From Streptomyces sp. NBC_01197 (GTDB taxonomy: Bacteria > Actinomycetota > Actinomycetes > Streptomycetales > Streptomycetaceae): 64,000 nucleotides of DNA. Shown piece by piece: positions 54,548-63,304 of this stretch; within the stretch, counting starts at the first letter, position 1, and every line of letters begins with the position of its first letter. The position numbers and the translations under genes were made by a program. Where the stretch lies: the NCBI RefSeq assembly GCF_036010505.1, contig NZ_CP108569.1, positions 1,612,001 to 1,676,000 of the forward strand, written 5' to 3'. A model generated the notes under the pieces. It did not search any database and had not been told where the DNA came from. It was given only the letters and a program-made list of their open reading frames with translations.

Positions 54548-55321
54548 ATGACCGAGGCAGCCTCGCGGCGCAGGCCCGGAACCCCCTGCTGGGTGAGTCT
54601 GATGGTGCACGGCCTGTCAGAGACCCAGGAGTTCTACGCCGACTTGTTCGGCTGGGAGTTCGGGCCGGGTCCGGAGCAACTGGGCCCCTATGTACGTGCG
54701 CTGCTGGACGGCCGTGAGGTCGCGGGGATCGGGCAGATGCCGCCGGACCGCCACCTGCCGATCGCCTGGACGACGTATCTGGCCTCCGACGACGCCGACG
54801 CCACCGCGGAGGCCGTCAGGCACTGCGGCGGGACGGTAGGAGTTGGCCCGCTGGACGCGGGCGAGGCGGGACGGCTGGCCATAGGGTCGGACCCCGAAGG
54901 CGCGGTCTTCGGCATCTGGCAGGCGGCGGCCCACGTGGGCACCGCGGAGTGGGGCGTGCCCGGGTCCCCGGCGTGGAACGAGCTGGTGACCCGGGAGACC
55001 GGACCGGTCGGCAAGTTCTACCAGGCGGTGTTCGGTTACGAGACGGAGGCGGTCGTCCCGGCCGAGTTCGACCGTCTGACGCTGTATCTGGAGGGCCGGG
55101 CGGTCGCCTCGCTGCACGGGGCCGGCCAGGCGCTGCCCCGTGACAGGGGACCGCACTGGATGACGTACTTCGAGGTGGCGGACGTCGACGCGGCCGTGCG
55201 CCGGGTGACCGAGCTGGGCGGGCAGGTGCACCAGCCGCCGCACCAGGGCGAGATGGGGAGGCTGGCCACGGTCGCCGATCCGGAGGGCGCGGTCTTCACC
55301 GTCGTGCGGACGGAGCGCTGA
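54548..55321 (+). CDS. VOC-family protein with two glyoxalase-like domains
   Basis: 257 residues made of two tandem vicinal-oxygen-chelate modules (about 12-125 and 135-255). Each ends with a DPEGAVFxxx(W/V) strand (SDPEGAVFGIWQ; ADPEGAVFTVVR) and each has FY-(A/Q)-(D/V)-LFG(W/Y)E. Such proteins are often hydroxylase-like or antibiotic/metabolite-binding proteins; the activity cannot be read. GAGGAGAG precedes the ATG. Confidence 0.85.
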   Translation: MTEAASRRRPGTPCWVSLMVHGLSETQEFYADLFGWEFGPGPEQLGPYVRALLDGREVAGIGQMPPDRHLPIAWTTYLASDDADATAEAVRHCGGTVGVGPLDAGEAGRLAIGSDPEGAVFGIWQAAAHVGTAEWGVPGSPAWNELVTRETGPVGKFYQAVFGYETEAVVPAEFDRLTLYLEGRAVASLHGAGQALPRDRGPHWMTYFEVADVDAAVRRVTELGGQVHQPPHQGEMGRLATVADPEGAVFTVVRTER

Positions 55322-55372
55322 CGTCCTGCCGGACGCCAGTCTCCAGGCACACCCGTGCCGTTGGCGGTCTCT

Positions 55373-55407
55373 CCGTGGTCCGGGCCCGGGCGGCGGCCGG
55401 ACCACGG
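55373..55407. terminator. Bidirectional terminator
   Basis: 11-bp perfect inverted repeat CCGTGGTCCGG, loop 13 nt, between VOC gene and thymidine kinase gene. Confidence 0.7.
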
Positions 55408-55500
55408 GTCATCCGCGCGAGCCCGCGCGAAGCGAAAAGCGGGGCGAACGCGCATGCGAAAGCGTTCGTCATGCTGTCGGACTGAGGAATGGGGAATGGG

Positions 55501-55525
55501 GACTGAGGACTGAGGACTGAGGACG
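55501..55525. repeat. Tandem GACTGAG heptamers
   Basis: Three exact copies of GACTGAG plus a partial fourth; a related ACTGAGGAATGGGGAATGGG unit lies just upstream (55481-55500). Purine-rich slippage-type repeat in an intergenic region. Confidence 0.85.
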
Positions 55526-55576
55526 TCCCTGGCCTCCGGTGCCGTACCGCCCCCGGCGGAGCGAGGGACGCGCGGC

Positions 55577-56227
55577 TCAGGCGGAGTTGGAGGGCAGGAC
55601 GTCGGGAGAGAGCGCCGCGGCCCTGACCGCGCCACTCGTCATACGCCGGCGGTGATGCTGTCGGCAGAGCACCTCGTAACCGACCTCCCCGGCCGAGCGG
55701 TCGACATCACCCACGACCACCTGCTCGCCCTCCACGACCATCGCGCCGCCCACGGTGCGGGCGTTGTGGGTGGCGCGGGCACCGCACCAGCACAACGCCT
55801 CGACCTGTAGGGACTCGATCCGGTCCGCGAGTTCGATCAGCCGCTGCGAGCCGGGGAAGAGCTTGGTGCGGAAGTCGGTCGTGATACCGAAGGCGAAGAC
55901 GTCCAGTTTCAGGTCATCCACGACCCGGGCCAGCTGGTCGATCTGATCGGGCGCCAGGAACTGCGCCTCGTCGACAATGACATGGTCGACCCGGCCGCCC
56001 TTCGACATCAGGCCCACCAGATAGGCGTAGAGATCCATGCCGGGCGCCGCCTCGACCGCCTCCGTCACCAGCCCGAGGCGGGAGGAGAGCTTTCCCTGAC
56101 CGGCGCGGTCGTCGCGCGTGAAGATCACGCCCTGCAGACCGCGCGCGGAGCGGTTGTGTCCGATCTGGAGCGCCAGCGTGCTCTTTCCGCAGTCCATCGT
56201 TCCGGAGAAGAACACCAGTTCAGGCAT
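55577..56227 (-). CDS. tdk: Thymidine kinase
   Basis: A 216-residue type II thymidine kinase that phosphorylates thymidine for dTMP salvage. P-loop FSGTMDCGKST at about 7-17 (Asp-Cys replaces the more usual Phe-Ser), VDEAQFL with the catalytic Glu, and the zinc ribbon CWCGARA...CRQHH. ATG at 56227 is the natural start. It lies 66 nt upstream of (and points away from) the phosphodiesterase gene's end. Confidence 0.92.
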   Translation of the reverse strand: MPELVFFSGTMDCGKSTLALQIGHNRSARGLQGVIFTRDDRAGQGKLSSRLGLVTEAVEAAPGMDLYAYLVGLMSKGGRVDHVIVDEAQFLAPDQIDQLARVVDDLKLDVFAFGITTDFRTKLFPGSQRLIELADRIESLQVEALCWCGARATHNARTVGGAMVVEGEQVVVGDVDRSAGEVGYEVLCRQHHRRRMTSGAVRAAALSPDVLPSNSA

Positions 56228-56293
56228 GGGGAGTCGAAGACCTTTCGGATCTGCGGGGAGGGGGGCGGCAGGCAGCGGCGCGAACGGGCGCGG

Positions 56294-57490
56294 TTACGAG
56301 CGCACTTCGAGCAGCGGCACCAGCTGCTCCGCCGGGGTCATCGAGCCGTGCATGCCGACCATGGCCGACTCGTGCGGCTCACGGCGGGACGCGGTGATCA
56401 CCACATCGGCGTGGGCCGCGGCGACGACGTCGCCGATCCGCCCGTACACCCGCTCGTCGACCGCCGGGCCGAACCAGCCCGCCGCGATGGCCTCGTCGCG
56501 GCCCGCCACCCAGAACTGCTCGCCGAGCACCTCGCGCCAGACAGCCAGCACATCGCTGTGGGCGCCCGGGACGGCGTAGACGTGCCGGGCGCGGCCCTCG
56601 CCGCCCAGCAGGGCGACGCCCGCGCCCAGTTCCCAGTCCTCGTCGAAGTCGATGCGCGACTCCTCGTCGAACGGGATGTCGATCATGCCGTGGTCGGCGG
56701 TGACATACAGCGCCGACCGGGGCGGCAGCTGCTCGGCGAGGCGCTGGACGAGCCGGTCGACGTACATCAGCTGGCCGCGCCAGGCGTCCGAGTCCATGCC
56801 GAACCGGTGGCCCTTGGAGTCCACCTCGCTGTAGTACGTGTAGATCAACGAACGGTCGGCGGCGCCCAGTTGGTCGGCGGCCAGGTCCATCCGGTCCTCA
56901 CCGGTGAGCCGGCCCCTGAAGGTGCCGCCGCTCAGCGCGATCTTGGTGAGCGGGGTGTTCTGGAAGTCGGGCGAGGAGACCTGCGCGGTGTGCACGCCCG
57001 CCGCGTCGGCGAGCTGGAAGACCGTGGGGTACGGCTGCCAGACATGCGGGTCGGTCCAGGGGCGCCAGCGCAGCTGGTTCATCAGCTCGCCGGTGGCCGG
57101 GTTGCGGGTGGTGTACCCGGTGAGACCGTGCGCGCCGGGCGGCAGTCCGGTGCCGACCGAGGCGAGCGACGTCGCCGTAGTGGCGGGGAAGCCGGCGGTG
57201 AGCGGACGGCCGGTGCCGCCGCGCGAGGCCGGCAGCAGTGAGTGGAGGTACGGGGCCTCGTCGGGGTGCGCGCGGATCTGCTCCCAGCCGAGGCCGTCGA
57301 TGAGGAAGACGCAGTTCCGGTCAGCGGGTGCCAGTTCCGGGATCGCGGAGGTGAAGCCGGGAACTCCCAGCCCCGCGGCGATCGTCGGCAGCAGGTCGGC
57401 GAGCGAACCCGAGCCGTACTCCGGCACCGGGGCGGTGGAGAGGGCGAGCGGAGCGGTGTCGTCCGCGTACGGCCAGTCGGGCAGAGCCAT
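56294..57490 (-). CDS. Alkaline phosphatase superfamily nucleotide pyrophosphatase/phosphodiesterase
   Basis: 398 residues. FLIDGLGWEQ (metal Asp), GFPATTATSLASVGTG with nucleophilic Thr in the position typical of NPP-type enzymes, YYSEVDSKGHRFG and VTADHGM (metal His/Asp) are all visible. No signal peptide, so it is cytoplasmic. ATG at 57490 shares one base with the stop of the DUF5998 gene (TGATG). Substrate unknown. Confidence 0.88.
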   Translation of the reverse strand: MALPDWPYADDTAPLALSTAPVPEYGSGSLADLLPTIAAGLGVPGFTSAIPELAPADRNCVFLIDGLGWEQIRAHPDEAPYLHSLLPASRGGTGRPLTAGFPATTATSLASVGTGLPPGAHGLTGYTTRNPATGELMNQLRWRPWTDPHVWQPYPTVFQLADAAGVHTAQVSSPDFQNTPLTKIALSGGTFRGRLTGEDRMDLAADQLGAADRSLIYTYYSEVDSKGHRFGMDSDAWRGQLMYVDRLVQRLAEQLPPRSALYVTADHGMIDIPFDEESRIDFDEDWELGAGVALLGGEGRARHVYAVPGAHSDVLAVWREVLGEQFWVAGRDEAIAAGWFGPAVDERVYGRIGDVVAAAHADVVITASRREPHESAMVGMHGSMTPAEQLVPLLEVRS

Positions 57491-58077
57491 CAGCGGCCGG
57501 CCGCCGCGGTCGCCTCGGAGAGCGCCTGGGAGAAGGCGAGGGTCTGGCGGACCGTGTCCGGGCCGTCACCCGCCTCGCTCACGCGCAGGCTCAGATCGTC
57601 GGCGGTGGAGTTGCCCGTATACCCGTGGTCCGCCTCGCAGTTGGGGTCGCCGCAAGCGGCGGGCTCCAGGTCGAGCCGGGCGACCGCGCCCCAGCCGATG
57701 GTGAGGACGACCTCACGGGGCAGGGTGCCGGGGACGTACTTCTCCGGGTTGGCCACGACCCGGCTGAGCACCACGGAGGAGATCCGGCCCAGCTTCACCG
57801 ACTCGGTCGACGTGGTGGCGAACGGCGTCGGGGAGCTGCCGTCGGCGGCCTGCTCGTCAGTGTGGCTGACGATGAAACGGTTGCCCGTCAGGACGAGGAC
57901 CGTGACATGGCGGCGGACCTCGTTGGAATCGAACGTCGTCTCCTGGTGCACCAGGTACGAAGAAACCGGCTCGCCGCCGACAGCGGCCTCCACCGCCTCG
58001 GCCACGAGGGCCGGGTAGTAGCCGCTGCGCTCGATCGCCGCGCGGAGCCCCTGGGTCGTTGTACCGGTCTTCGCCAT
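57490..58077 (-). CDS. DUF5998 family protein
   Basis: A 195-residue soluble protein starting MAKTGTTTQGLRAAIERSGY. The VTVLVLTGNRFIVSHTDEQ strand pair and CGDPNCEADHGY Cys motif are conserved features. It is translationally coupled to the phosphodiesterase gene, an arrangement common in Streptomyces. ATG 58077 used; 58086 is an alternative. Function unknown. Confidence 0.78.
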   Translation of the reverse strand: MAKTGTTTQGLRAAIERSGYYPALVAEAVEAAVGGEPVSSYLVHQETTFDSNEVRRHVTVLVLTGNRFIVSHTDEQAADGSSPTPFATTSTESVKLGRISSVVLSRVVANPEKYVPGTLPREVVLTIGWGAVARLDLEPAACGDPNCEADHGYTGNSTADDLSLRVSEAGDGPDTVRQTLAFSQALSEATAAAGR

Positions 58078-58184
58078 GGGCTCCATCTTAGACCGATGGC
58101 CGTGGGGGGAGAGGCCCCCGGAGCAGGGCCCGCACGGGCCCGGCGCGACGGCCCCCAGCAGCTGTCGCCCTTGCCGGCCGGCCC

Positions 58185-61109
58185 TCAGTAGCTGGGAAGG
58201 CGGCGCGGGCCGAGGTCGCCGAGTGCGTTCGCCGGTGCGAGCCGTACTGCGGCCCCGAGCACGGAGAGGCCGTTCTGCCCGACCACTACCGGTTCGAGTG
58301 CGACGGACACCACTTCGGGATGGTCGTCCACCAGTCGCGACACCCTCAGCAGCAGCTCTTCGAGGGCCCCGGTGTCGACGGGTGCCGAGCCCCGCCAGCC
58401 GAAGAGCAGGGGCGCGGTCCTGATGCTCCTGATCAGTTCGGCCGCGTCCCGGTCGGTGGCCGGGACGAGGCGGTGGGCGGTGTCGCCGAGCAGTTCGGAC
58501 GGCGCCCCGGCCAGGCCGAAGGAGAGGACGGCTCCGGCTGCGGGGTCGATCGCGGACCGTACGACGGTGTCCACGCCGCGCCCCACCATGGACTGCACCA
58601 CGGGCCGGACCTCGGCCGGGCTGCCCAGCTCGGCGGAGAGTTCGGCATAGGCGCGGCGCAGCCCCGCCTCGCTCGCGATGTCGAGCCGCACGCCACCGAG
58701 ATCGGGGCGGTGGCGCAGATGGGGTGCCGTGGCCTTGAGCGCGACGGGGTAGCCGAGGTGCTCCGCCGCGGCGACGGCGGTGTCCGCGTCCGGGGCGGGA
58801 CGGGCCGGCAGGACGCGGATGCCGTACAGCCCCAGGAGTTCGCGGGCGTCGTCGGGCGAGAGGGCCAGGCCGCGTGTGACGTCGACGCGGGTGGTGGCGA
58901 GCAGCGCCTCGATCCGGCCGGCGGCGGCGCTCTCGTCGATGTCGTCGTACTCGGGGACCCGGCCGGGCTCGGCGGCCTCGCGGCGCCACTGCGCGTACCG
59001 GACGGCCTGGGCGAGCGCGCGCACGGCCCGCTCAGCGGCCGGGTAGGCGGGGATGCCCCGAGTGCGGGCGACGGGGGGCGTGGCGGTGGCTGCCGCACGT
59101 GCCGAGTCGGCTGTATCCGCGGTGCCGGTGCTGGTGCCGGCCGTGTCCGCTGTCTCGGCGCGGCCGGCCCGTTGGACCTCTCCCCCGGCGCTGTCCGGGG
59201 CGGTCGCCGTACCCGGGCCTGCCGTCGCGGCGGCCGTCCCGCCGCGGCCGCGCACCGTGCCGGTGGCCGCCGCCAGGGCCTCGGCTAGACCGCCGATCTC
59301 CAGATGCACCACGGCGACCGGCTTGGCGGGGCCGTCCGCGGCCGCTTCGCGCAGGGCGGCGGCCAGCACCTCGCCGTCGCCCGACTCGGTCACGCCGTTC
59401 TCGCCCACCCAGGGGATCGCCGTGATCAGTACCGCGTCGCAGCCGTCGTCCGCCAGGGCCCGGCCGAGCGCGTCGCGGAAGTCCTGGGGGGCCGCGTCCG
59501 TCGTCAGGTCGACAGGCGGGAGCGGGCGCAGGCGCTCGGTGAGACAGGCGTCGTACGTCAGCAGGCCGAGCGACTCGGAATTGCCGAGGATCGCGACGCG
59601 CGGCCCCGCGGGCAGCGGCTGGTCCGCGAGCAGCAGACCCGCGTCGACTAGTTCGGTGACGGTGTCGACCCTGATCACACCGGCCTGCCGCAGCAGCGCG
59701 GAGACCGTGGCGTCCGGGACCCGGGTGACCGGGACCGCGTGGCCGGGCGGGGCGCTGCCGCTGTGCCGGGCGCCCTTGACGACCACGACCGGTTTCACCG
59801 CCGCGGTGCGCCGGGCGAGGCGGGTGAACTTCCGGGGATTGCCGATCGACTCCAAGTAGAGCAGGGCGACATCGGTGTCCGGGTCGTCGTGCCAGTACTG
59901 GAGGAAGTCGTTCCCCGACAGATCGGCGCGGTTGCCCGCCGAGATGAAGGAGGAGAGTCCGGCGCCGCGCCGGTGCAGCGCGGAGAGCAGCGCGATGCCG
60001 ATGGCGCCGGACTGGGTGAAGAGCCCGATCCGGCCGCGCGCCGGGGACTCGGGGGCCAGCGAGGCGTTCAGCCGGACTGCTTCCGCGGTGTTGATGAGCC
60101 CGAAGGCGTTCGGCCCGATGATGCGCATGCCGTACGAGCGGGCCCGGCGCAGCAGCTGACGCTGGTGCAGCAGCCCTTCGAGCCCGCTCTCCGCGTAACC
60201 GGCGGAGATCACGACGAGCCCCTGCACCCCGCTCGCCCCGCAGTCGTCGACCACGTCGGACACCTGTGCGGCCGGTACGGCGACGACCACCAGGTCGACC
60301 GCGTCCCCGGTGGCGGCGACGGATGCCACCGAGCGGTGGGCGGGGGCGCCGTCCACCTCGGTGAGGCCGTCGGGGAAGGCGCGGTTCACCGCGTAGGTGC
60401 GCCCGGTGAAGCCGGAGCCGTGCAGATTGCGCAGGACCGCCCGCCCGACCCCGCCGGGCGTGCGCCCCACTCCGACGACGGCGACGGAGCGGGGGGCCAG
60501 CAGCCGCTGCACCGACCGGGCCTCCGCGCGCTGCTCGCGGGCGCGCTGGACGGCGAGGGACGCCTCGGTGGGTTCCAGATCGAAGGTGAGGTGGACCGAG
60601 CCGTCCTCGAAACTGCGCCGCTGCTCGTACCCTGCGTCCGTGAAGACCTTGATCATCTTGTTGTTGGCGGGCAGCACTTCAGCGGTGAAGCGGCTGACCT
60701 CGCGCTCCCTGGCGACCGCCGCGATGTGTTCGAGCAGCGCGGAGGCCACACCGCGCCCCTGATGCGCGTCCTGGACGAGGAAGGCGACCTCGGCCTCGTG
60801 CGCGCCGGTCCGGTCGTAGCGGACGGTCGCGATGAACTCGCCGCCGACGGTCGCCGCCAGACCCACCCGGTCGACGTAGTCGTGATGGGTGAAGCGGTGG
60901 ACGTCCTTGGCGGAGAGCCGGGGGTACGGAGCGAAGAAGCGGTAGTACTTCGACTCGGGCGAGACCAGCTCGTAGAAGCTGACGAGCCTGTCGGCGTCCT
61001 CGGCGGTGATCGGCCGGATCCGCGCGGTACCGCCGTCGCGCAGCACCACGTCCGCTTCCCAGTGGGCCGGGTACTCCTGGTGCGGGTTCTCCTCCAGCGG
61101 GGGCTGCAT
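58185..61109 (-). CDS. GNAT acetyltransferase fused to NDP-forming acyl-CoA synthetase-like domains
   Basis: 974 residues. GNAT domain at about 15-185 (VQDAHQGRGVASALLEHI is the acetyl-CoA loop). CoA-binding domain from about 210 (SVAVVGVGRTPGGVGRAVLR), succinyl-CoA ligase-like domains to about 625, a low-complexity Ala/Thr/Gly linker (about 635-720), then an ATP-grasp domain with LGYPVALKATAPHLRHRPDL. This is the layout of Streptomyces Pat-type protein lysine acetyltransferases, with GNAT first. The ligase region lacks a clear SHTG phospho-His motif (PGHAVP instead), so it may be a sensor rather than an enzyme. Confidence 0.87.
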   Translation of the reverse strand: MQPPLEENPHQEYPAHWEADVVLRDGGTARIRPITAEDADRLVSFYELVSPESKYYRFFAPYPRLSAKDVHRFTHHDYVDRVGLAATVGGEFIATVRYDRTGAHEAEVAFLVQDAHQGRGVASALLEHIAAVAREREVSRFTAEVLPANNKMIKVFTDAGYEQRRSFEDGSVHLTFDLEPTEASLAVQRAREQRAEARSVQRLLAPRSVAVVGVGRTPGGVGRAVLRNLHGSGFTGRTYAVNRAFPDGLTEVDGAPAHRSVASVAATGDAVDLVVVAVPAAQVSDVVDDCGASGVQGLVVISAGYAESGLEGLLHQRQLLRRARSYGMRIIGPNAFGLINTAEAVRLNASLAPESPARGRIGLFTQSGAIGIALLSALHRRGAGLSSFISAGNRADLSGNDFLQYWHDDPDTDVALLYLESIGNPRKFTRLARRTAAVKPVVVVKGARHSGSAPPGHAVPVTRVPDATVSALLRQAGVIRVDTVTELVDAGLLLADQPLPAGPRVAILGNSESLGLLTYDACLTERLRPLPPVDLTTDAAPQDFRDALGRALADDGCDAVLITAIPWVGENGVTESGDGEVLAAALREAAADGPAKPVAVVHLEIGGLAEALAAATGTVRGRGGTAAATAGPGTATAPDSAGGEVQRAGRAETADTAGTSTGTADTADSARAAATATPPVARTRGIPAYPAAERAVRALAQAVRYAQWRREAAEPGRVPEYDDIDESAAAGRIEALLATTRVDVTRGLALSPDDARELLGLYGIRVLPARPAPDADTAVAAAEHLGYPVALKATAPHLRHRPDLGGVRLDIASEAGLRRAYAELSAELGSPAEVRPVVQSMVGRGVDTVVRSAIDPAAGAVLSFGLAGAPSELLGDTAHRLVPATDRDAAELIRSIRTAPLLFGWRGSAPVDTGALEELLLRVSRLVDDHPEVVSVALEPVVVGQNGLSVLGAAVRLAPANALGDLGPRRLPSY

Positions 61110-61234
61110 GCTGAAAGCGTACGGGTCGCGGTGGTACGGGGAGCGGTGCAGTCTGGGATCCGGCAGAGCCGTCCCACGCCCCGCCCGTGCAAGACTGGTC
61201 TGGACGACTTTCGCAGAACTCGAAGGGCAACACC

Positions 61235-61516
61235 ATGGCTGAGCGTCGCGTAAAGGTCGGCTGGACCGAGGGCCTGCACGCCCGGCCGGCCTCCATCTTC
61301 GTCCGTGCCACCACCGCTTCCGGCGTCCCGGTGGCGATCGCGAAGAACGGCACCGACCCGGTGAACGCGGCGTCGATGCTCGCCGTTCTCGGACTGGGCG
61401 TGGAGGGCGGCGAGGAGATCGTGCTCACCTCGGATGTGGACGGCGCCGACGCCGCTCTGGACCGGCTGGCCAAGCTGGTCGCCGACGGGCTCGACGAACT
61501 CCCCGAGACCGTCTGA
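61235..61516 (+). CDS. ptsH: HPr phosphocarrier protein
   Basis: 93 residues. GLHARPAS carries the phosphorylated His near residue 15; NAASMLAVLGLGVEGG is the second conserved block with the Ser-46 region. HPr passes phosphate from enzyme I to the sugar-specific PTS permeases. No other PTS gene is nearby. GAAGGG precedes the ATG. Confidence 0.95.
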   Translation: MAERRVKVGWTEGLHARPASIFVRATTASGVPVAIAKNGTDPVNAASMLAVLGLGVEGGEEIVLTSDVDGADAALDRLAKLVADGLDELPETV

Positions 61517-61619
61517 GCGAGTGTCCGGCCCGGCACGCACCGGGCCCGGGCGACGGGAAGCACGTCCCCGCCGCCCGGCAACCCAGCATGCCGATGTGTG
61601 CGACTGTGCGGGAAACGGC

Positions 61620-62513
61620 TCAGACGACTATGACCCGGCGCCCGCGGGTGTGACCGGCCTGGCTGTCGGTGTGCGCCGCCGCGGCCTCGGCGAGCGTGTA
61701 CGACTTCTCGACCGGGATGTGCAGCTTTCCCCGCGAGATGAGGCCGGCGGCCTCCGCGAGCGCGTCCGGCACGCTCCCGGCCACGCCGGAGAACCGGACA
61801 CCGAGCGCCGGCGCACCGAGATCGGCGATGGAGATCACCTTCTGCGGGTCCCCGGTCAGCTCGACCAGCTCGCCGATCACGCCCGAGCCGGCCAGATCGA
61901 GAGCCGCGTGGACCTGCCCGAGCTGCCGCACCCTCTCGGCCCAGCCCTCGCCGTAGGTCGTGGCGACGGCACCCAGGCTCCGCAGATAGTCCTGGTTCGC
62001 GGCCCCGGCCGTGCCGATCACAGTGATGCCCCGGTCGCGGGCGATCTGCAGCACCGCCGAACCGACTCCCCCGGACGCACCGCTGACCAGCAGCGTCTGC
62101 CCGGGCCGCACCCCGGTCTCGCGGATGATGCGCAGCGCGGTCTCCACCACTGAGGGGTACCCGGCCGCCTCTTCGAACGTCAGCGTCTCGGGCATCCGAC
62201 CCCAGGCCGACAGCACGGCGAACTCGGCGTAGGTGCTCGCCCCTTCGCCGAACACGTGGTCGCCGACCTCGACCCCTTCCACGCCCTCGCCGACCTCGTC
62301 CACCACACCGGCGGCGTCCAGCCCGACCCCGGAGGGCAGTTCGGTCGGGTGGGCCCCCAGGACCTGTCCTTCCCGGACCCGCCAGTCGACGGGGTTCACA
62401 CCCGCCGCCCGCACGGCGATGCGTATCCGGCCGGGGCCCGCGTGGGGCTCCTCGGCGTCTATGAGTTGCAGAACGTCCGGACCGCCGAATTCGGCGAAGA
62501 TCACTTTCTTCAT
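61620..62513 (-). CDS. Zinc-independent NADP-dependent oxidoreductase (quinone oxidoreductase-like)
   Basis: A 297-residue medium-chain reductase. AGVNPVDWRVREGQ and GLDAAGVVDEVGEGVEGVEV in the GroES-like half; VSGASGGVGSAVLQIARDRG nucleotide-binding loop in the Rossmann half. It lacks the structural zinc Cys cluster. Divergent from a TetR gene, with a 15-bp palindrome between, so probably controlled by it. Confidence 0.9.
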   Translation of the reverse strand: MKKVIFAEFGGPDVLQLIDAEEPHAGPGRIRIAVRAAGVNPVDWRVREGQVLGAHPTELPSGVGLDAAGVVDEVGEGVEGVEVGDHVFGEGASTYAEFAVLSAWGRMPETLTFEEAAGYPSVVETALRIIRETGVRPGQTLLVSGASGGVGSAVLQIARDRGITVIGTAGAANQDYLRSLGAVATTYGEGWAERVRQLGQVHAALDLAGSGVIGELVELTGDPQKVISIADLGAPALGVRFSGVAGSVPDALAEAAGLISRGKLHIPVEKSYTLAEAAAAHTDSQAGHTRGRRVIVV

Positions 62514-62527
62514 GCGACCGAACGTAG

Positions 62528-62542
62528 CACTAACCGTTAGTG
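62528..62542. promoter_or_regulatory. Probable TetR operator, 15-bp palindrome
   Basis: CACTAACCGTTAGTG is a perfect palindrome around a central C, in the 70-nt gap between the divergent oxidoreductase and TetR genes and 14 nt upstream of the oxidoreductase start. The TTAGTG half-site is typical of TetR-type operators. Confidence 0.83.
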
Positions 62543-62583
62543 TTTAACAACAGCTCCGGTTTTGCACCTGATAGCATCAGTCC

Positions 62584-63153
62584 ATGACCGTGCCGCCCGG
62601 CCGCCGTGAGCGCAAGAAGGCCGCGACCCGCCAGAAGATCGCCGACACCGCCCTGCGGCTCTTCCTGGAGCGCGGGTACGACGCGGTGGGCATCCGCGAT
62701 GTGGCCGCCGAGGCCGACGTGGCCGTCACCACGCTCTTCTCCCACTTCGCCTCGAAAGAGGCCCTGGTGTTCGAGCGGGACGACGACTTCGAGCAGCGCC
62801 TCACCCAGGCGGTCACCGGCCGGACGCCGCAGGAGCCGCTCATCCCCGCACTGCGCCGCGAGATCCAGGCCCAGGTGCGACACTGCACGGCCGACAGCGC
62901 CGCGCCGATCTGGCACATGATCGACGAGTCCCCCGCCCTGCGGGAGTACGAGGAGTCGATGAGGCTGCGTCACGCGGAGTCGCTGGCAACAGTCATCGCC
63001 GCCGATCCCGGCCTGTCACAGACCACAACGGCCTGCCGGACGATCGCGAGGTTCGCCGTCGACGCCTATTCGCTGGCCCGCGAGGCGGCCGATCCGCAGG
63101 CCGCGGTGGACGAGATCTTCCGGATGATCGAGGCGGCCTGGGAGGTCACCTGA
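62584..63153 (+). CDS. TetR-family regulator
   Basis: A 189-residue regulator. The helix-turn-helix is VGIRDVAAEADVAVTTLFSH (about 36-55) after KKAATRQKIADTALRLFLE. It likely represses the divergent oxidoreductase gene and itself through the CACTAAC palindrome. The rest is an effector-binding helical domain; ligand unknown. Confidence 0.9.
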   Translation: MTVPPGRRERKKAATRQKIADTALRLFLERGYDAVGIRDVAAEADVAVTTLFSHFASKEALVFERDDDFEQRLTQAVTGRTPQEPLIPALRREIQAQVRHCTADSAAPIWHMIDESPALREYEESMRLRHAESLATVIAADPGLSQTTTACRTIARFAVDAYSLAREAADPQAAVDEIFRMIEAAWEVT

Positions 63154-63304
63154 CCGTCTCGACATGCCAGGTTGACCGCGACCCGACTGTTCTCTATTCG
63201 GCCGCCACCAGAAAAGCAGAACATAAAAAGACAGCACGGGACTGAGCGACGAATACGGCAGAGATAAGGGCCGGAATTCCCCTTCCCTGTATACGGCAGC
63301 ACTG

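Noticed and set aside
55300..55560. CRISPR-like repeat array near the GACTGAG repeats
   Set aside because: The units are 7 nt and contiguous without spacers; no cas genes are present.
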